From positions 9,935,539 through 9,999,538 of the forward strand of contig NC_049990.1 of assembly GCF_000003815.2 (NCBI RefSeq): a stretch of 64,000 nt of DNA, given 5' to 3'. Origin of the DNA: Branchiostoma floridae. Its lineage: Eukaryota; Chordata; Leptocardii; Amphioxiformes; Branchiostomatidae. Below are positions 23,538 through 35,817 of this stretch, in pieces; position 1 is the first letter of the stretch; every line of letters starts with the position of its first letter. Under the pieces are notes generated by a model. It did no database searches. It saw nothing but the letters and a program-made list of their open reading frames with translations, and was not told where the DNA came from. Both the position numbers and the translations under genes were made by a program.

Positions 23538-24500
23538 CAACATACTCATGCAGCTCATGCCTTAGTAAAAAACCTTGTGATTCTTCAAGTACAAAAAGGC
23601 TCCAAGCAACCTCTATACCTTTGCTGTGTTAGTACAACATGTACTACTACTAGGATAGTTTTTATTTATTGTATGGCTTGAGATTTGTACATATTTGTAA
23701 GCGTTGCATTCATGTATTTTGTCAGCAATTGCTATTGAATAAACAATTTGAAATCACACCGTGTAGTGTTTATTCTATTTTATAAACACTTCACCACCTT
23801 AGATCCGTCCGCCCGTGTGAAATGGATGGTCCCTCCCTTCCCAAACCCTTAGCTCCATGTGAAACAAATGGCCCTGCTTCCCAGTTTGAGCCTATTCCAG
23901 CAGTGTAGCCTTTTCCAGACTTGTTGCAGCCCTTTTCATTGAAAATGTAAGAGAAATTTCATATTGATGACAGTACAGGGTGCAGACATCGCCAACAAAC
24001 AAAGTTTTGCTCCATTTTTCACCCCTATGTTTGAAGTGGTCAGTCCCCGAATTCACATTATAAAAAAAAGATGGTGAGATTCTTCTAGAATTGCGATAGC
24101 TGTCACTGATCAGAATTTCTTAAAATCAGATGTTTGGGACACTTAAGATAGCGTGCTTCTGTGGTGACCACTTCTTCTGTGTGGGGTGAGTTATTAAGAC
24201 CTGGAATGTTCACGGATGAGATCATGACACCCTGAACTTGCATATTTTTACATTATCGCCTATGGGTCCCCTCCCCACCCTTGCTTTCTTAATTAGAAAT
24301 GGACGGTCTCTTCCTTCCCAAACCCCAAACCCTTTGCCCTTGTGGAACCCTCCTTCCCAGACTCTATGTGAAATGGTTGTTCCCACCTGTTCATACCCTT
24401 ACGGCCATGTTATATGCTTTCAGCACCAAGGACAGGCTTATTGATGGTGTTCAGCACCAAGGACAGGCTTAGTATTAATAGTGTTCAATACGAAGGATTA
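23201..24500. other. Spacer with (CA)n microsatellite
   Basis: No gene seen. A (CA)n tract lies at 23456-23534. AATAAA at about 23737-23742 could end a plus-strand transcript. Confidence 0.4.
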
Positions 24501-24505
24501 GGGGT

Positions 24506-26075
24506 GTACCGGTACAAAACCGTTTTTTCTTATTGGACCGGTCTGGAAAAACTGGACCTGAAAAAATTCGGTGGACCGGATGTTGGACTGATCGAAAAAT
24601 GAACAGATTATATGATCAGGCATTCACACGTTTTGTAGCTTACTGGTCTACCAAGAGCGAAGTAGAGTAGAGTTTATAGCCATTTACACCGAGTTTTACA
24701 GTCAATTTTACAGAGGCAGTTAGCCTTGTAGGATTTTAAAATGATAATGGGAGTCAAATATATTTCTTTGTAGCTAAATGGACCATTGTTTTGACTATCA
24801 TCAATTCAGAAGTTTTCCATTACCGATTCAGGTCCAGGTTCAGGTCCCCACCTGGACTTGATCCTCTAGACCTGAATTTTCTGTACCGGTGTGACAGCGA
24901 TCTCGCCCCCCCCCCGTGATCTCGCCCCCCCGGGGGCGAAATCACTAGCGATCTCGCCCCCCCCGGGGCGAAATCACTAGCGATCTCGCCCTCCCCGGCT
25001 AGTGATCTCGCCCCCCTACCTCGCCCCCCTTTAGCGATTTCGCCCCCCCCCCCAAAAAAACGGGTTTACATGACATTTTAGAAGTTGATTGGTATAAATC
25101 ACAAAATGTAGTTTCAGAATGATATAAGTACACGAGTTTGATACATAACTCCATTCATAGTATCAATATTAACGCAATTACATGGTAATGAGATAGTTGA
25201 ACTTGTTTCAGACAAGGAGGGTTTGGTCCCTTGTATTCCCATTATTGCATATACCTGAGTCTCGGTGTGACAGCGATCTCGCCCCATTCATTGTATTCAC
25301 CTGTCGTCAAGCAACCTATATATCTCCAATATGAAGTCTCTACCATGAAGTGACCACAAAAGAACTATGTAATGTCTTTATTAATTATGCAAATATTAGG
25401 TATTAATTAGAATAATGCACATTTTGGTATATGTACCTGGCCAAGGGATATCTTCACCTCCAACATGACTGTTTTTTCTAGTATTTAGGAACTGATGTAT
25501 TTACCCGTGTTTCTTAAGACAGGTACTTTACCAGTTTTGTGTAGCATTTCGCAACAGGTATATCAACTTGCGCGTAGATGGTGTTTATAATGAGAAACTA
25601 GTTAACTATTATTCACGTGTGTTTTTGTTAGTGCTTTGGAAATGTTTCCAGCACAAGAAAGAAAACACTGTGACAAATTGAAAACATATAGCTGACGTAT
25701 TCCGTACCATAGACGGTGTTGATTTATACGTTTGCAGTAGCACTGTTTTTATGCCACCTCAGCTGCAAAAATTGTCTTTTTTATTTCAAAGTCATGTTTG
25801 CACCGAACAATATAGTATCGACTTTCGAGGTATGACATCTTACGGTACGGTAATAAGGTGCCATATAGGTACCAGGTAACACACCATATACGTTACTCCC
25901 CAGGTGCAGTATAGTACCAGGTAGCGCACCTGTAATACGTAGTAGCCAGCTGCTCTGGGGGGGGGGGGGCGAAAACGCTAAAGGGGGGCGAAAACGCTAG
26001 TGATCTCGCCCCCCGGGGGGGCGAGATCCCCGGGGGGGCGAGATCGCTGTCACACCGGTACCCACCCATACGAAG
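24506..26075. mobile_element. Outer TIR element interrupted by another element
   Basis: The left end GGGTGTACCGGTACAAAACC (about 24508) and the right end (GTACCGGTACCCACCC after removing the inserted element) form short inverted termini around about 390 bp. The internal sequence (GTTTATAG..ATT, GGTTCAGGTCC, ACCTGAATTTTCTGTAC) is also present inside the 60220-61101 element and at 4600-4880, so this is a repeat family. It is non-coding. Confidence 0.6.
24891..26053. mobile_element. GC-tract TIR element (GTGACAGCGATCTCGCCCC)
   Basis: The 5' end GTGACAGCGATCTCGCCCC is inverted exactly at the 3' end (26035-26053). ACCGGT flanks both sides (24885-24890 and 26054-26059), a 6-bp target duplication inside the outer element. 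The ~150-bp subterminal zones are stacked C- and G-tracts separated by short palindromes (TAGTGATCTCGCC / GGCGAAATCACTA). An extra copy of the left terminus lies inside at about 25267. There is no ORF, so it is a non-autonomous element. Confidence 0.8.
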
Positions 26076-26283
26076 AATGGTTTTAGCAGTTTGGTACCAT
26101 AGCTGCCTCTTTTAACTGTTTGGTACCCTAGTTGCACCTGTTTAGCCGTTTGGACTGGTGGACTGGCATGATACGTTTACAGTATCAATCTTAATTCCAC
26201 CATTATGATCATAAATTGTGACCACTTCTTTGCTTAGCTCAACACACAAAGCAAATGCTTTCCTGTACGGAATCAGTTCGCTC

Positions 26284-26790
26284 TGTCGAATAGAGCTCGC
26301 TCGCTCGCTTCTTCGCACACAGCTCGCTCACTCGTTCGCACACAGCTCGCTCGCTCGTTCGCACACAGCTCGCTCTCTCGTTCGTTTGCACTCAGTTCGT
26401 TCGCAAACAGCTCGCTCGCTCGTTCGCACACAGCTCGCTCGCTCGTTTGCACACAGTTCGCTCGCTCGTTCGCACACAGCTCGCTCCCCCGTTCGCACAC
26501 AGCTCGCATACACGAGCGAGCCATGTGCGAACGAGCAAGCGAGCCGTGTGCGGACGAGCGAGCGAGCCCTGTAGCTGTGCGAACAAGTTAGCTGTAAGCG
26601 AGCGTGCTGTCTGTGAAGGAGCAAGTGAGCTGTGTGAGAACAAGCGAGCGAGCGAGCTCTGTGCTAACGAGTGAGCTGCGTGCGAGCGAGTGAGGTATGT
26701 GCGAACGAGTGAGCGAGCTGTGTGCAAACGAACAAAAGAGCTGTGGGAGAACGAGGCAACAGAAGGAGGTAGCGAGCTGTGTGCGAGACC
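26284..26790. repeat. Inverted minisatellite, ~24-bp units
   Basis: About ten units of GCTCGCTCGTTCGCACACA type run to about 26510, then the same unit in reverse complement (GCGAACGAGCGAGCGAGCTG) runs to about 26785 with more decay. The two arms could fold into a long hairpin. Frames on both strands stay open (Ser/Leu/Ala/Arg-rich or Glu/Arg/Ala/Cys-rich peptides) only because the unit length is a multiple of 3. I do not call these genes. Confidence 0.85.
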
Positions 26791-26839
26791 TCTGAGGGCT
26801 TGAAAGCTTTGGTGGCCTTTTGGTACAGGTGAACATTAT

Positions 26840-28420
26840 TGAACATTAATTATGCAAATGATATGCGAAATAATTTAAATAAATTATCACAAAATGTGTT
26901 TAATTACTTGGAGCAATCAAGTATTATAATTTATGTAAATTAGGACCTTATTTGCATGATTTATGCAACTGATACAAATTAGGAACATTTTTATGCATAA
27001 TTTATGGAAATAAGGACCTTATTTGCATTACGTTTAAAATTTTCCTAATCTTTATAAATTTACAAATGAGGCCCTAGTTTGCATAAATTATGCATGAAAT
27101 GTTCTAATTCGTATAGATGATGCAAATAAGGTCCGAATTTCCATAAATTGTGCAAATAAGTACATAATTTGCATAATTTTATATTTATTTAAGGTCCTGT
27201 TTTGTAAATTAGGACCTAATTTGCATAATTTATGACAAAAACAATTTGCAGATGTGTACAGGGTCATTTTGGCAAACTCTATTGTTCAATCATCTTTGTG
27301 TCCTGAATCTTTGAGCAAACATGCCTCGGCAGAGGAATAAGACTGCTCTGGCATACCATTTTATTGATGAATACATGTACTTGTATATGACTATAGACAA
27401 AAAAATTTGGCAATTTCATTCTTTGATCTATCCCACCCAAAAGGAATCAGAAGCACACTGTAATTGTTTCATGATAAACCTGGATTGGACAGGGGGTTGG
27501 GTCAAAGAAACCTGGATCGGGCAGGAGGTTGGGTCAAACAAATCTGGATTGGATAGGGGGGTTGGGTAAAAATAATCTGGATTGGACAGGGTAGTTGGGT
27601 GAAGATAATCTGGTTTGGACAGGGGGGCCGGGTAAAAATTGAAACCTATTGTTGTCTTATTTTTATTACTCAGTTACCTCCATGAAATGTCATGGACTCC
27701 GAGGTTATATTTTACCCTGTGTTTGTCTGTCTCAAGAACGGCTGGGTGAATTGGTTTCGTAATTGATGTGTTGGTAGTGTGTGATGAAAGGTGGACATGA
27801 TTAGATTTTGGGCCCCCTAGCGGCTTCCTTTGGTACTGCAGCGCAACTTCCGAGTTTGCTATCTCGTGTTCTGAGCAAGCTATGGTCACGATTTTGGGGT
27901 GTTAGATAGCTCTTGTGCTCAGAAATAAGTGACATAACAATTATGCAAAATAGGAGTTCATTTGCATAATCAATGAGAATATTCTATCATAGCAGTTTTT
28001 TTCTATGTATCTCTTGTCCCGGACGTGATATGGTCTTGACATTTGGCTGGTAGATAGCTTGCAGTGTCATGACAAAGTGGGGCAGGTTTGAGCCCCCTAA
28101 CATTCAATTTCGGAACTGCAGGGGGGTTTTGTCAAGACATTCCAAAAACTGCAGAAAGAATTGACGGATTGGTATCATTTTAGGCATGCAGGTAGCTTAG
28201 GCAAAGATGTTTATAATGCAGATGAGGACTTAATTTGCATGATTAATGAGGAAATTGTATAATTCCATTGTTTGCAATAACTGGACTTCAATAAATGTAA
28301 CGCTTGTTAATTTTGATAGGCGGTATATAAATAGATACCAAATAAGGTAATGAGGAACTTATTTGCATAATTTATGAAGAAATTGCAAAACTGCTTTATA
28401 ATGGAAATTTTATATTTGTG
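26840..28420. repeat. AT-rich repeats with many ATTTGCAT octamers
   Basis: TTTGCATAATTTATG-type motifs recur on both strands (near 26855, 26950, 27020, 27075, 27120, 27150, 27220, 27935, 27955, 28220, 28360). They are often spaced by AGGACCTTA/TAAGGTCCT. It looks like a decayed satellite or interspersed family. No gene is visible. Confidence 0.55.
27478..27642 (+). repeat. ~40-bp minisatellite, about four units
   Basis: The unit contains CTGGATTGGACAGGG followed by GGTTGGGT and AAAATAAT. It is imperfect. Confidence 0.7.
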
Positions 28421-28669
28421 ACATGTGTACGTTAGTCAATGATGAACAACACCATGCATGAATTATGTTAATGTCTTAGTCAATTGCACAAAGTTTATGG
28501 TGGTATGAGGTCGCCGAACTCTAGTTATTATATAGTTTGACCGATCCTGTCTTGCGCCCAGGATATCTACTTCTATCAGTGTCGATGATGAAAAAGTATG
28601 AATATTAAAAAGAACTGTATGAAATCAAATTTGATGACGTATAAAAAAAGCACAAATTTGAAGACAAGT

Positions 28670-28815
28670 GAAACGAGAGGCAGGTAGAAACAGTCTCCTG
28701 GCTCCCAGGATTCAAACCCGTGCCGAACCCGGGTCACCGGCTCTGAATTCCAGCACTGCTAACCATTAAGCTCAGAGCCGCTGTTATGGTGGGTTTGGCA
28801 GAGCTTGAACCCCAC
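28670..28815 (-). repeat. tRNA-derived SINE, copy 1
   Basis: The minus strand shows an A-box-like TTAATGGTTAGCAG and a B-box-like GGGTTTGAATCC with tRNA-like spacing. A second diverged copy follows about 280 bp downstream in the same orientation. Confidence 0.6.
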
Positions 28816-28949
28816 TGTTACACTTTTCCTCCTTTTCATTTTTTAGGTTCATCCTCAAATCTCAGAGTTCGATATCCCTTTGTGGTAAAAATTCTTTAGC
28901 CTGTTACTGACGTTAGTACTCGCAGGGTTGTGATGGGAACCAGTCAAAT

Positions 28950-29110
28950 AAGAGGCGAGTAGAAACAGTCTCCTGGCTACCGAGATTCAACCCGCCCTGA
29001 ACCCGGACCGCCAGATCACAATCCCAGCACCGCTTAATACCTTTGTCTCAAAAGTTCAGATCTAGAGCTGTTCAAGGCATGGTCAGTTTGGTGGTGCTTG
29101 AACCCCATAC
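28950..29110 (-). repeat. tRNA-derived SINE, copy 2
   Basis: Shares AGTAGAAACAGTCTCCTGGC and the GCTTGAACCCC flank with copy 1, but its tRNA-like part is more decayed. Confidence 0.55.
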
Positions 29111-30168
29111 AACCAACATTTGCAAGGTAGCATGTGTCACTCACGCATGTGAATTGCTTCTTGTCGCTAAGCACTTTGGATTACTTATCATGGGTACATG
29201 AAGGCATTTTGAAATACATTGAATTCATAATCATTATTGCTTTTCTTGTAGCAGAAATATCACAAGCCTTCATAGTACCAATTGTGTCTGCAGTTGCTAG
29301 AAAACGTTCTAGCAGCAGTTGCAGAGTGACATGGTGGTTTCATCCTCCCTATATGACCCGGAATCGGGTGAACATTGTAAAGTAACACTGAGTGAAAATT
29401 ACACTAATCACACAATGTATAACTTCAGCATTCAGCGTAAAGATTTGAATAATAAAAAAAAGATATCCTTTTTCTATGCATACCGGTATCTTGAATATTT
29501 TGATGCCAGATTTGTGTGACGTTACCTCGTCTCTACATGTATATACATTACACCTAAATGTCTGTTCAATTGGAAGGCACATTAAAGATGATTGCTTCCT
29601 TCATGCAGCTGCCCAGACTCCATCCAATAAATGTGCCCAGCAAAACTGACTCGCCGTGATTTCTCAATAATAGGCTGGCGTTCCTCTGGCATGTATCATG
29701 AAATAAGTCTTTGACTCACAATTTCACCAGGAATCCCCAACAAACTCCATGTACATTGAAGATAGATCTATATCTCAACAACCAATGCTAGTAGCCAAAA
29801 TACATGTAAGATAGCAGACTAATTTAATATCATATCATGTATGTGCACATAGCTGATCTTTATTTATTTTTCAAGTACACCATAGTTCCATGAAGTTGTT
29901 TTTTTACGAATCTTTACTTATATAAAGTAGCAAAGTCTGCTGACTGTATGCAACTACATTTTAATGGTGAAAAAGATAAAGCAAGATATGTGTGTTGCGT
30001 GTTAAAACGTTATATTTCATTTTCCACAAGTTTTTGAAATAGTACAAACCAGCAAAATGCTTCTAATACTTTTAATGCTCCTTCTACATTGTGTAACATT
30101 CTGTGTTTTAAAGAGTATAATGAAAACTGTCTGAAAGGCTTTGATTGCTTGATTTATTGATCAATAGC

Positions 30169-32233
30169 TTAGTTGTAATTCCCCAGTACTTCCATCCGCA
30201 TACAGATGTGGTTGTTCCACGTCAGGATTCGGAATCGGACGTAGCGTGCAGTGACCGGATCAGCCAACAGGTGACGCTGTGGCGTGTTGGAGTCGACGTT
30301 GCCTTGGAACACCTGTTGGAATGGTGGAGAGAGAGAATGGAAAGCTATTGTTGTCCTCTTACCAAAACATTCATAACTTTTCTTGCTACATTCTCTCATA
30401 GACGCTAACGGTACAATGTATGTACCCTTCCTATTCTGTTATCAAACATAAGTTGTGATTAACAGAATATTGTTCACCTCAGTGTAATAAGTTTTGGGCC
30501 ACTCTTGTATATTTCTTTACCTATCAATGTGTTTGTGGTATGTTTTTATTTGATTGAAAATTTGTCACAGCTAATTTAGGGTGTGAAACGTATTGTTTTC
30601 TTCCCCTGCTTGTGATGGTTTGTGATCTGTAATAAAGTTTATTGACATTTTAAAGAATTCAAGATAACATTAATACCTTCTGTCGACCAGAGGCATCGGT
30701 GTAAGGCCACCAGTTGTCCCCGTCAGTACCAAATTGTAGTTTGTAAGTTTCCACCCACTGTTGATGACCGAAGCGACCCTGTGTGACCACACCCTGTATC
30801 TCGGTAGGCTTTCGTAGGTCCACCTGGGAAGGAAATGTGGCCATGTTAGAAAAAGCAATACACGACTGGGTAAATACACAAAGGGACCCCTAGCTGTACA
30901 AACAAAGTTAAACTGTATGTGCGTGCATGCAAGAAACGCACACACACACACACACACACACACAATCACATACAATAGAGTGTAACCGCATTTCATTTGA
31001 TTATATCATGTATCATACAAACTTCAGGGTAGGGTCAAAATCAATTTCATTACTAGTACCTTAGAATGAGGACTGGTCACACACAGTAATATTTTTGACA
31101 TACAGTTATCTATTTCATTCCAACCAAGCTTTTAACGAGTTTTTATCACAAGGCCCCTGTTCTAACAAAGAAATTAACACGGTTTAGGTAACAAGTGGCT
31201 GAACGAAGTTGTTTGAACGTCGTCGGCATGTGCGGATACCTGAAGCCACTGGTTGCCGTCATTGTGTTTAGCGCACCACGCCCCCGTGCCGTCCCCATCA
31301 TTTACAGCGTACAGACGGGCCCTCCTCGGTCCGTGGCCGCTGTTGACTTCTGACGACGCGCTGATCTGAGTGTCCGGAATCTGCCCCGACTCGACCCCCA
31401 GTGGATCCGGACCTGTACCGGCACATGTAAACACAGAAATATATAGTAACGCTTTTCTTTGGTAAGAGAACTACGTACCGAGTATCTCAGTTTCAAAATG
31501 GATTTTTGGCAACTAGTGTAATGTGCGATCATGTTTGTGGGTGTGGATGTTTGTGCGCACGTGCCATGTCACAGTTCAGGTCTTGGTTATAATCGGTTGG
31601 TAACTGGGAGACCTTGGTCCAAACCTGGGAAGGGCATCTAGGTTGAGGCTTTCGGAAGGGACGTGTGTCTGTGAGTGTTTGGCTAGCTTGTATATTTTTT
31701 CCAACGGTTTCATATTTTCGATCCACTTGTAAACATGTTTAACGTTAGGATATCTCACCAAAGAGCAACAGTTGAACTGTTCACCCACCTTTAACCCGAA
31801 AAATCACATGTTCAGTCGCCTCTCGTATCCTGTGATCTATTTCCTCAAGAACAATAGTCTTCACGTGCGTCGCGATGATGTCTTCAACTAGCGACGATTC
31901 TGGAGAACACCCTTTCTTCAAGAGATCGTCCAGACTTTTGTTCACCATCTGTAAGGAGTTCTTGAGGTGATGGAGGAGGTTGGTAGCGGCGCCTTTCCAC
32001 GCCAGGAGTGCGTGCAGGTCCGACTGCATGCGGCCCACACTGTCGCAGGTTTGGCGGTCGGTTTGGGCGGGCACCGCGCAGTTACAGGAGCAGTGGATGT
32101 TAGGGGCCTTGCCGTACAGTTCTGGACTATCTTCGGTCGCCTTTGACGCATGGGTTTGGGTCTGTGTGTCGCACACAGTCGAGGAAATGCACGTCGCAAT
32201 CACCAGAATGACTTTCACACCGATATGTGCCAT
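30169..32233 (-). CDS. Secreted coiled-coil and discoidin (F5/8 type C) domain protein
   Basis: Four exons: 32233..31789, 31412..31240, 30823..30677, 30312..30169. All are GT-AG, the phases fit, and the sum is 909 nt (302 aa). Residues 1-21 are a signal peptide (MAHIGVKVILVIATCISSTVC). Next comes a Cys-containing spacer (HCSCNCAV). A helical segment follows (~75-148; LLHHLKNSLQMVNKSLDDLLKK, IVLEEIDHRIREATEH), likely coiled coil and possibly oligomerising. One discoidin domain spans about 155-302: ISASSEVNSGHGPRRARL, WCAKHNDGNQWLQVDLRKP, GVVTQGRFGHQQWVETYKLQ, RYVRFRILTW. Discoidin domains bind membrane lipids, glycans or receptors outside the cell. The ligand here is not known. The ATG is chosen because it opens the signal peptide; an in-frame upstream ATG at 32350 would bury it. 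AATAAA (minus) lies at 30152-30157 and about 29861. Confidence 0.92.
30932..30963. repeat. (CA)n microsatellite
   Basis: Dinucleotide run in intron 2 of the discoidin gene. Confidence 0.9.
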
Positions 32234-33016
32234 TTTTTCGAAAACCTTGCCACACGGAATATCGTAATGAAAACGTACTGCGCAGTCCGATTTTGCTTCT
32301 TTGATTAGGGAAGTGTACATGTTGTATTCTATTTCATCCTTTGATATCAATGCATTGGTGTAGTAAGTCTATAAAGTAAGTAATGGTGCTCTTAGTTACA
32401 ATGATATTTTTATGCAACTACATTGTTTTTTTGTTTTTTTTTAATTCGTAGCTTATTGTACCGAAGTTCAAGAGCGGCAACATACATAACATAAAACTTG
32501 TATCGACCCCCACTCTTAATTTTGGTCCGGTCCTTTCCGGCTGTTTGTTGAAACCAAAGCACCAGAGTGTTTTAGTGTAAGGCTGCACCCTAACGATAAG
32601 AAACTTAACCAACTGAATGTCAAGAGGAACTAGTGCCGCCTCGAGTTCGGCGATAACATACCTTCGCCAGTACGATGCACGGAAACAACTAGTTTTGATC
32701 TGTCCACACGGTCACAACAGGAACATGGCCACAACATTGGAGCATTTTTTAGATTATTCATTTATGTTTATTTCATCCTTTCCTGTTACATCTGTAAGTA
32801 TCCATACAAATCTGATAAAAGTCTTTAAAATTGTATTAACTAAAATATACGAATTGTGATTAGAAAGTAACGTTAAGTAAAACATACCACTGATACGAGA
32901 AAACGGACAACTCTTCTGGGGAAAACCGGGGAGCCATTACGTAAAACCGCCGCTCAGTTTTTACCCAACCACCGCTCATACTACGGGCAGTGCAGGTACG
33001 TAAGTTTCTGTCTCTG

Positions 33017-33570
33017 TAACGAGAAATACCATTCATGGCTACCATGCTACATTGGCACATAGTGCCTACGTCAGTAAAAACAAACTTTAAAACACTTAAG
33101 CGTATCCGCAAATTTCAACATACATAATACTTTACTTTGCAAAAACCCTCATCCCTTCGAAGTGGCTTTCAAATAAACAAACATTGCACACTCTTGATAC
33201 ACAATGTACTAACGACAGCTCTTGGTTATATATCAATACCCAGTATGTGATAATCCCATATCATATATAGCAACTGTTGTATAAATTGTATAACTGTTAT
33301 GTCTACATTTATGTCGGCACTGTCGGCGATAATATAGGGAGTTAACGTTCTTTAAGAGTTAAGTTGTTTGACTACCAGACATGAATGAATATCTGAGACC
33401 ACCCAACATACGCTAGTCTACGGTAAGGACCTCCAAGCAACTTTTTTCTCTGTAACGAGAAATACCATTCATGGTTACCATGTTACGTCATGGCGGCACA
33501 TAGTGCCTACGTCAGTCAAAACATCACAAAGGACACCGGGGTGTATCCGCAAACTTACACATGCGTAAAA
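33017..33570. repeat. Diverged tandem duplication of ~120 bp
   Basis: GTAACGAGAAATACCATTCA and the following ~110 bp (33017-33120) recur at 33454-33560 in the same orientation. The rest of the gene-free stretch 32234-35817 shows no convincing exon. Its left part is 5' flank of the discoidin gene and its right part is downstream of the cytokine gene. Confidence 0.6.
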
Positions 33571-34621
33571 CGTACAAAGCCACAATCTTCATCACTTTAA
33601 AACATACTCTTTCAGACATTTGATTCTTGGCTATTTAGTAATACTAACAGACATGTGATCAACTCATAACATATCAGAACATAATGTAGCAGCAGTTACT
33701 ATGCACTTGTCAGTGTCAAATAAAACAAGAAATCTTTTTAAAAAAGCTGTGCCTTGCCGCGTGGTAGGAATATCGTCAGGAAAAGGTAGGTCGGCACTTC
33801 AAGCCCGGCAAGGCAAAATGCTGTGCCTTGGCGTGCAGTAAGGATAATTTGCTTGTCTGCTAAATACGTATTATTAAAATTTTGACACTAGAAACCACGA
33901 AAATGAGAAAATCTTACGATTATATTTGAAAGGCAACACTCTGAAAATACAAATGGCATTCTGTGCCCATCATCAACCCAAAATACGATCTTTTTCACGT
34001 GCACGTGTTTACGGTATAGGCCGCATGTAGCCAGTCACAAGTATGCAAATGAGCTAACTATATTTAGTACCATGCAAACACCGCATGTGACCATGTTGGA
34101 ACACGTTTTCAGCTGTGTTTGCCGACGAATTCCTGCCGTTAGGGAGAATTTGCGGCCTCGAAACTGATATCACAAGTGAAGCGAAGTTATAGTTGTTGTT
34201 TTACTTTCATTATTTTGAAAGAACTTTGTAGCGTCATAGCGAGATCAACCGATATGTTTGGATGACATAGCGGCGCGGAAATATATGCTTCGACGGCGTG
34301 AATTTTGAGCAAAAATACCGCAGAATTATGGTTAGAAAACCCAAGGAGCTTTTATCCTTGGAAAACCCCACATTTTATTATTTCAGGGGTCCCTGGTCCA
34401 ATTTAAAAGAAATAATAAGTGTACCGTCCAAAATAAGAACGTAGCGGGTGGATTCTGCGGCTGAAAAAAATAAACGTAACTGTTACCTAAACATGCACTC
34501 TTGAAAATGCAGACCAAAAAGTCCCAAAGGTGGGTTTTCATGGTTCTGGTCGCATGACGAAAATATTCTTATATCAAATGGATGTTATAAAAAGGTAAAA
34601 GGACAATTGAAAAAAAAAAAC

Positions 34622-34702
34622 TTTCACTAGGCGGGTTCGAACCGGGGTCGGCAGTGTGGCGACTATTCACGCTAACCACTACGCCATGCTAACATTCCCA
34701 GT
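34622..34702 (-). repeat. tRNA-like SINE head
   Basis: The minus strand has a good A box (TGGCGTAGTGG) and B box (GGTTCGAACCC), but the T stem does not pair and no acceptor stem closes. It is a tRNA-derived repeat rather than a tRNA gene. Confidence 0.6.
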
Positions 34703-35817
34703 ACCACCTCGTATTAACAGGTATCCAAATCTAAGGCATAACTTGAATACGTCCGTTCATTCCAAGATTCAAAGATTCTAATGTCTAATCCTCCGAAAAA
34801 TGTCTAAACAACTGTTACTTATGTGAAAAGTTTGTAATGAGACGAGAGCCTGGCAAAATAATGTCGGGAAAGGCATGTTACAAGCTCTGATTGGCTGGCT
34901 GGAATCTCGGTGTGTCAATAGCCTGTTTAGGCTATAGGCACACTCAGTGTGTCAATAGCCACAGCGATATAACAAAATGATCCTAAATATTATCTATTGC
35001 GACTTCTCGTGTGACGTTTTGAGCTGGCGCTCTCCTAAACTCACGTTAGCGTTTTGCTGCGGTCTCGGAAGGCCTCTCCAACGTTTTGATGACGTCATGG
35101 CTACTTATATATTCACATACAATTTATTAGCCTGATTTGGAAATTGTTTCATCTTTATGAATAGCTAATGCAATTCTTGTTGCGAGATAATGCACTTGAT
35201 TTTATGTCACTCCAAATGAATTTGGAATTTTACCATACAAACGCTTCATTTATTCAATGTAACCAAATATTAAATGCTTTTAGAACCGACCGCAAACAGA
35301 AACAAATACGTAAAATGGACGGTTTAAAATTCAACAGGGATGTACCATTGTCTGCCTGAGCCGTCAAACTTGTCCATGAGAAAGGCGATTTGGAAGGGCC
35401 TTTGGAAGGGGCTTTGGAAGGGCTGGGTTAAAAGGTCCGTCCATTGATCCATGGAAAAAAGCTGGCGTAAAGCCTTGCCTGGCGGCAAGGCAAAAAAATG
35501 AGGGGTATATTCACGCCCATTCATGTAAGGGTACATGGGGCGCTATCGTGTAGAACTGTTGAGTTCTTGAATAGCTACGTTAGACATCTTCTAAACACTT
35601 GCACTTGCTCCCCCTAACATTGACATTGACAGGTGCATTATCACTGTAGGATATATCGGCTCCTAGCTAATCTCCGAGCAGATGTAGAAGGGGAAGATTG
35701 TAACGTTTCTCAAGTTCCCAGAGTACTGGCCAGTTGTTCTATAACGTTAACTTACTATACCACGAGCTTAAGAAACGTTAAGATTTTCCCCTTCTGTATC
35801 TCCTTGGAGCTGAGTTC

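Noticed and set aside
26218-26846. Seven overlapping open frames on both strands
   Set aside because: All follow from the 24-bp repeat being a multiple of 3; composition is pure repeat and there is no splice or start context.
34622-34702. Possible tRNA gene (A and B boxes present)
   Set aside because: T stem and acceptor stem do not pair; treated as a SINE head.
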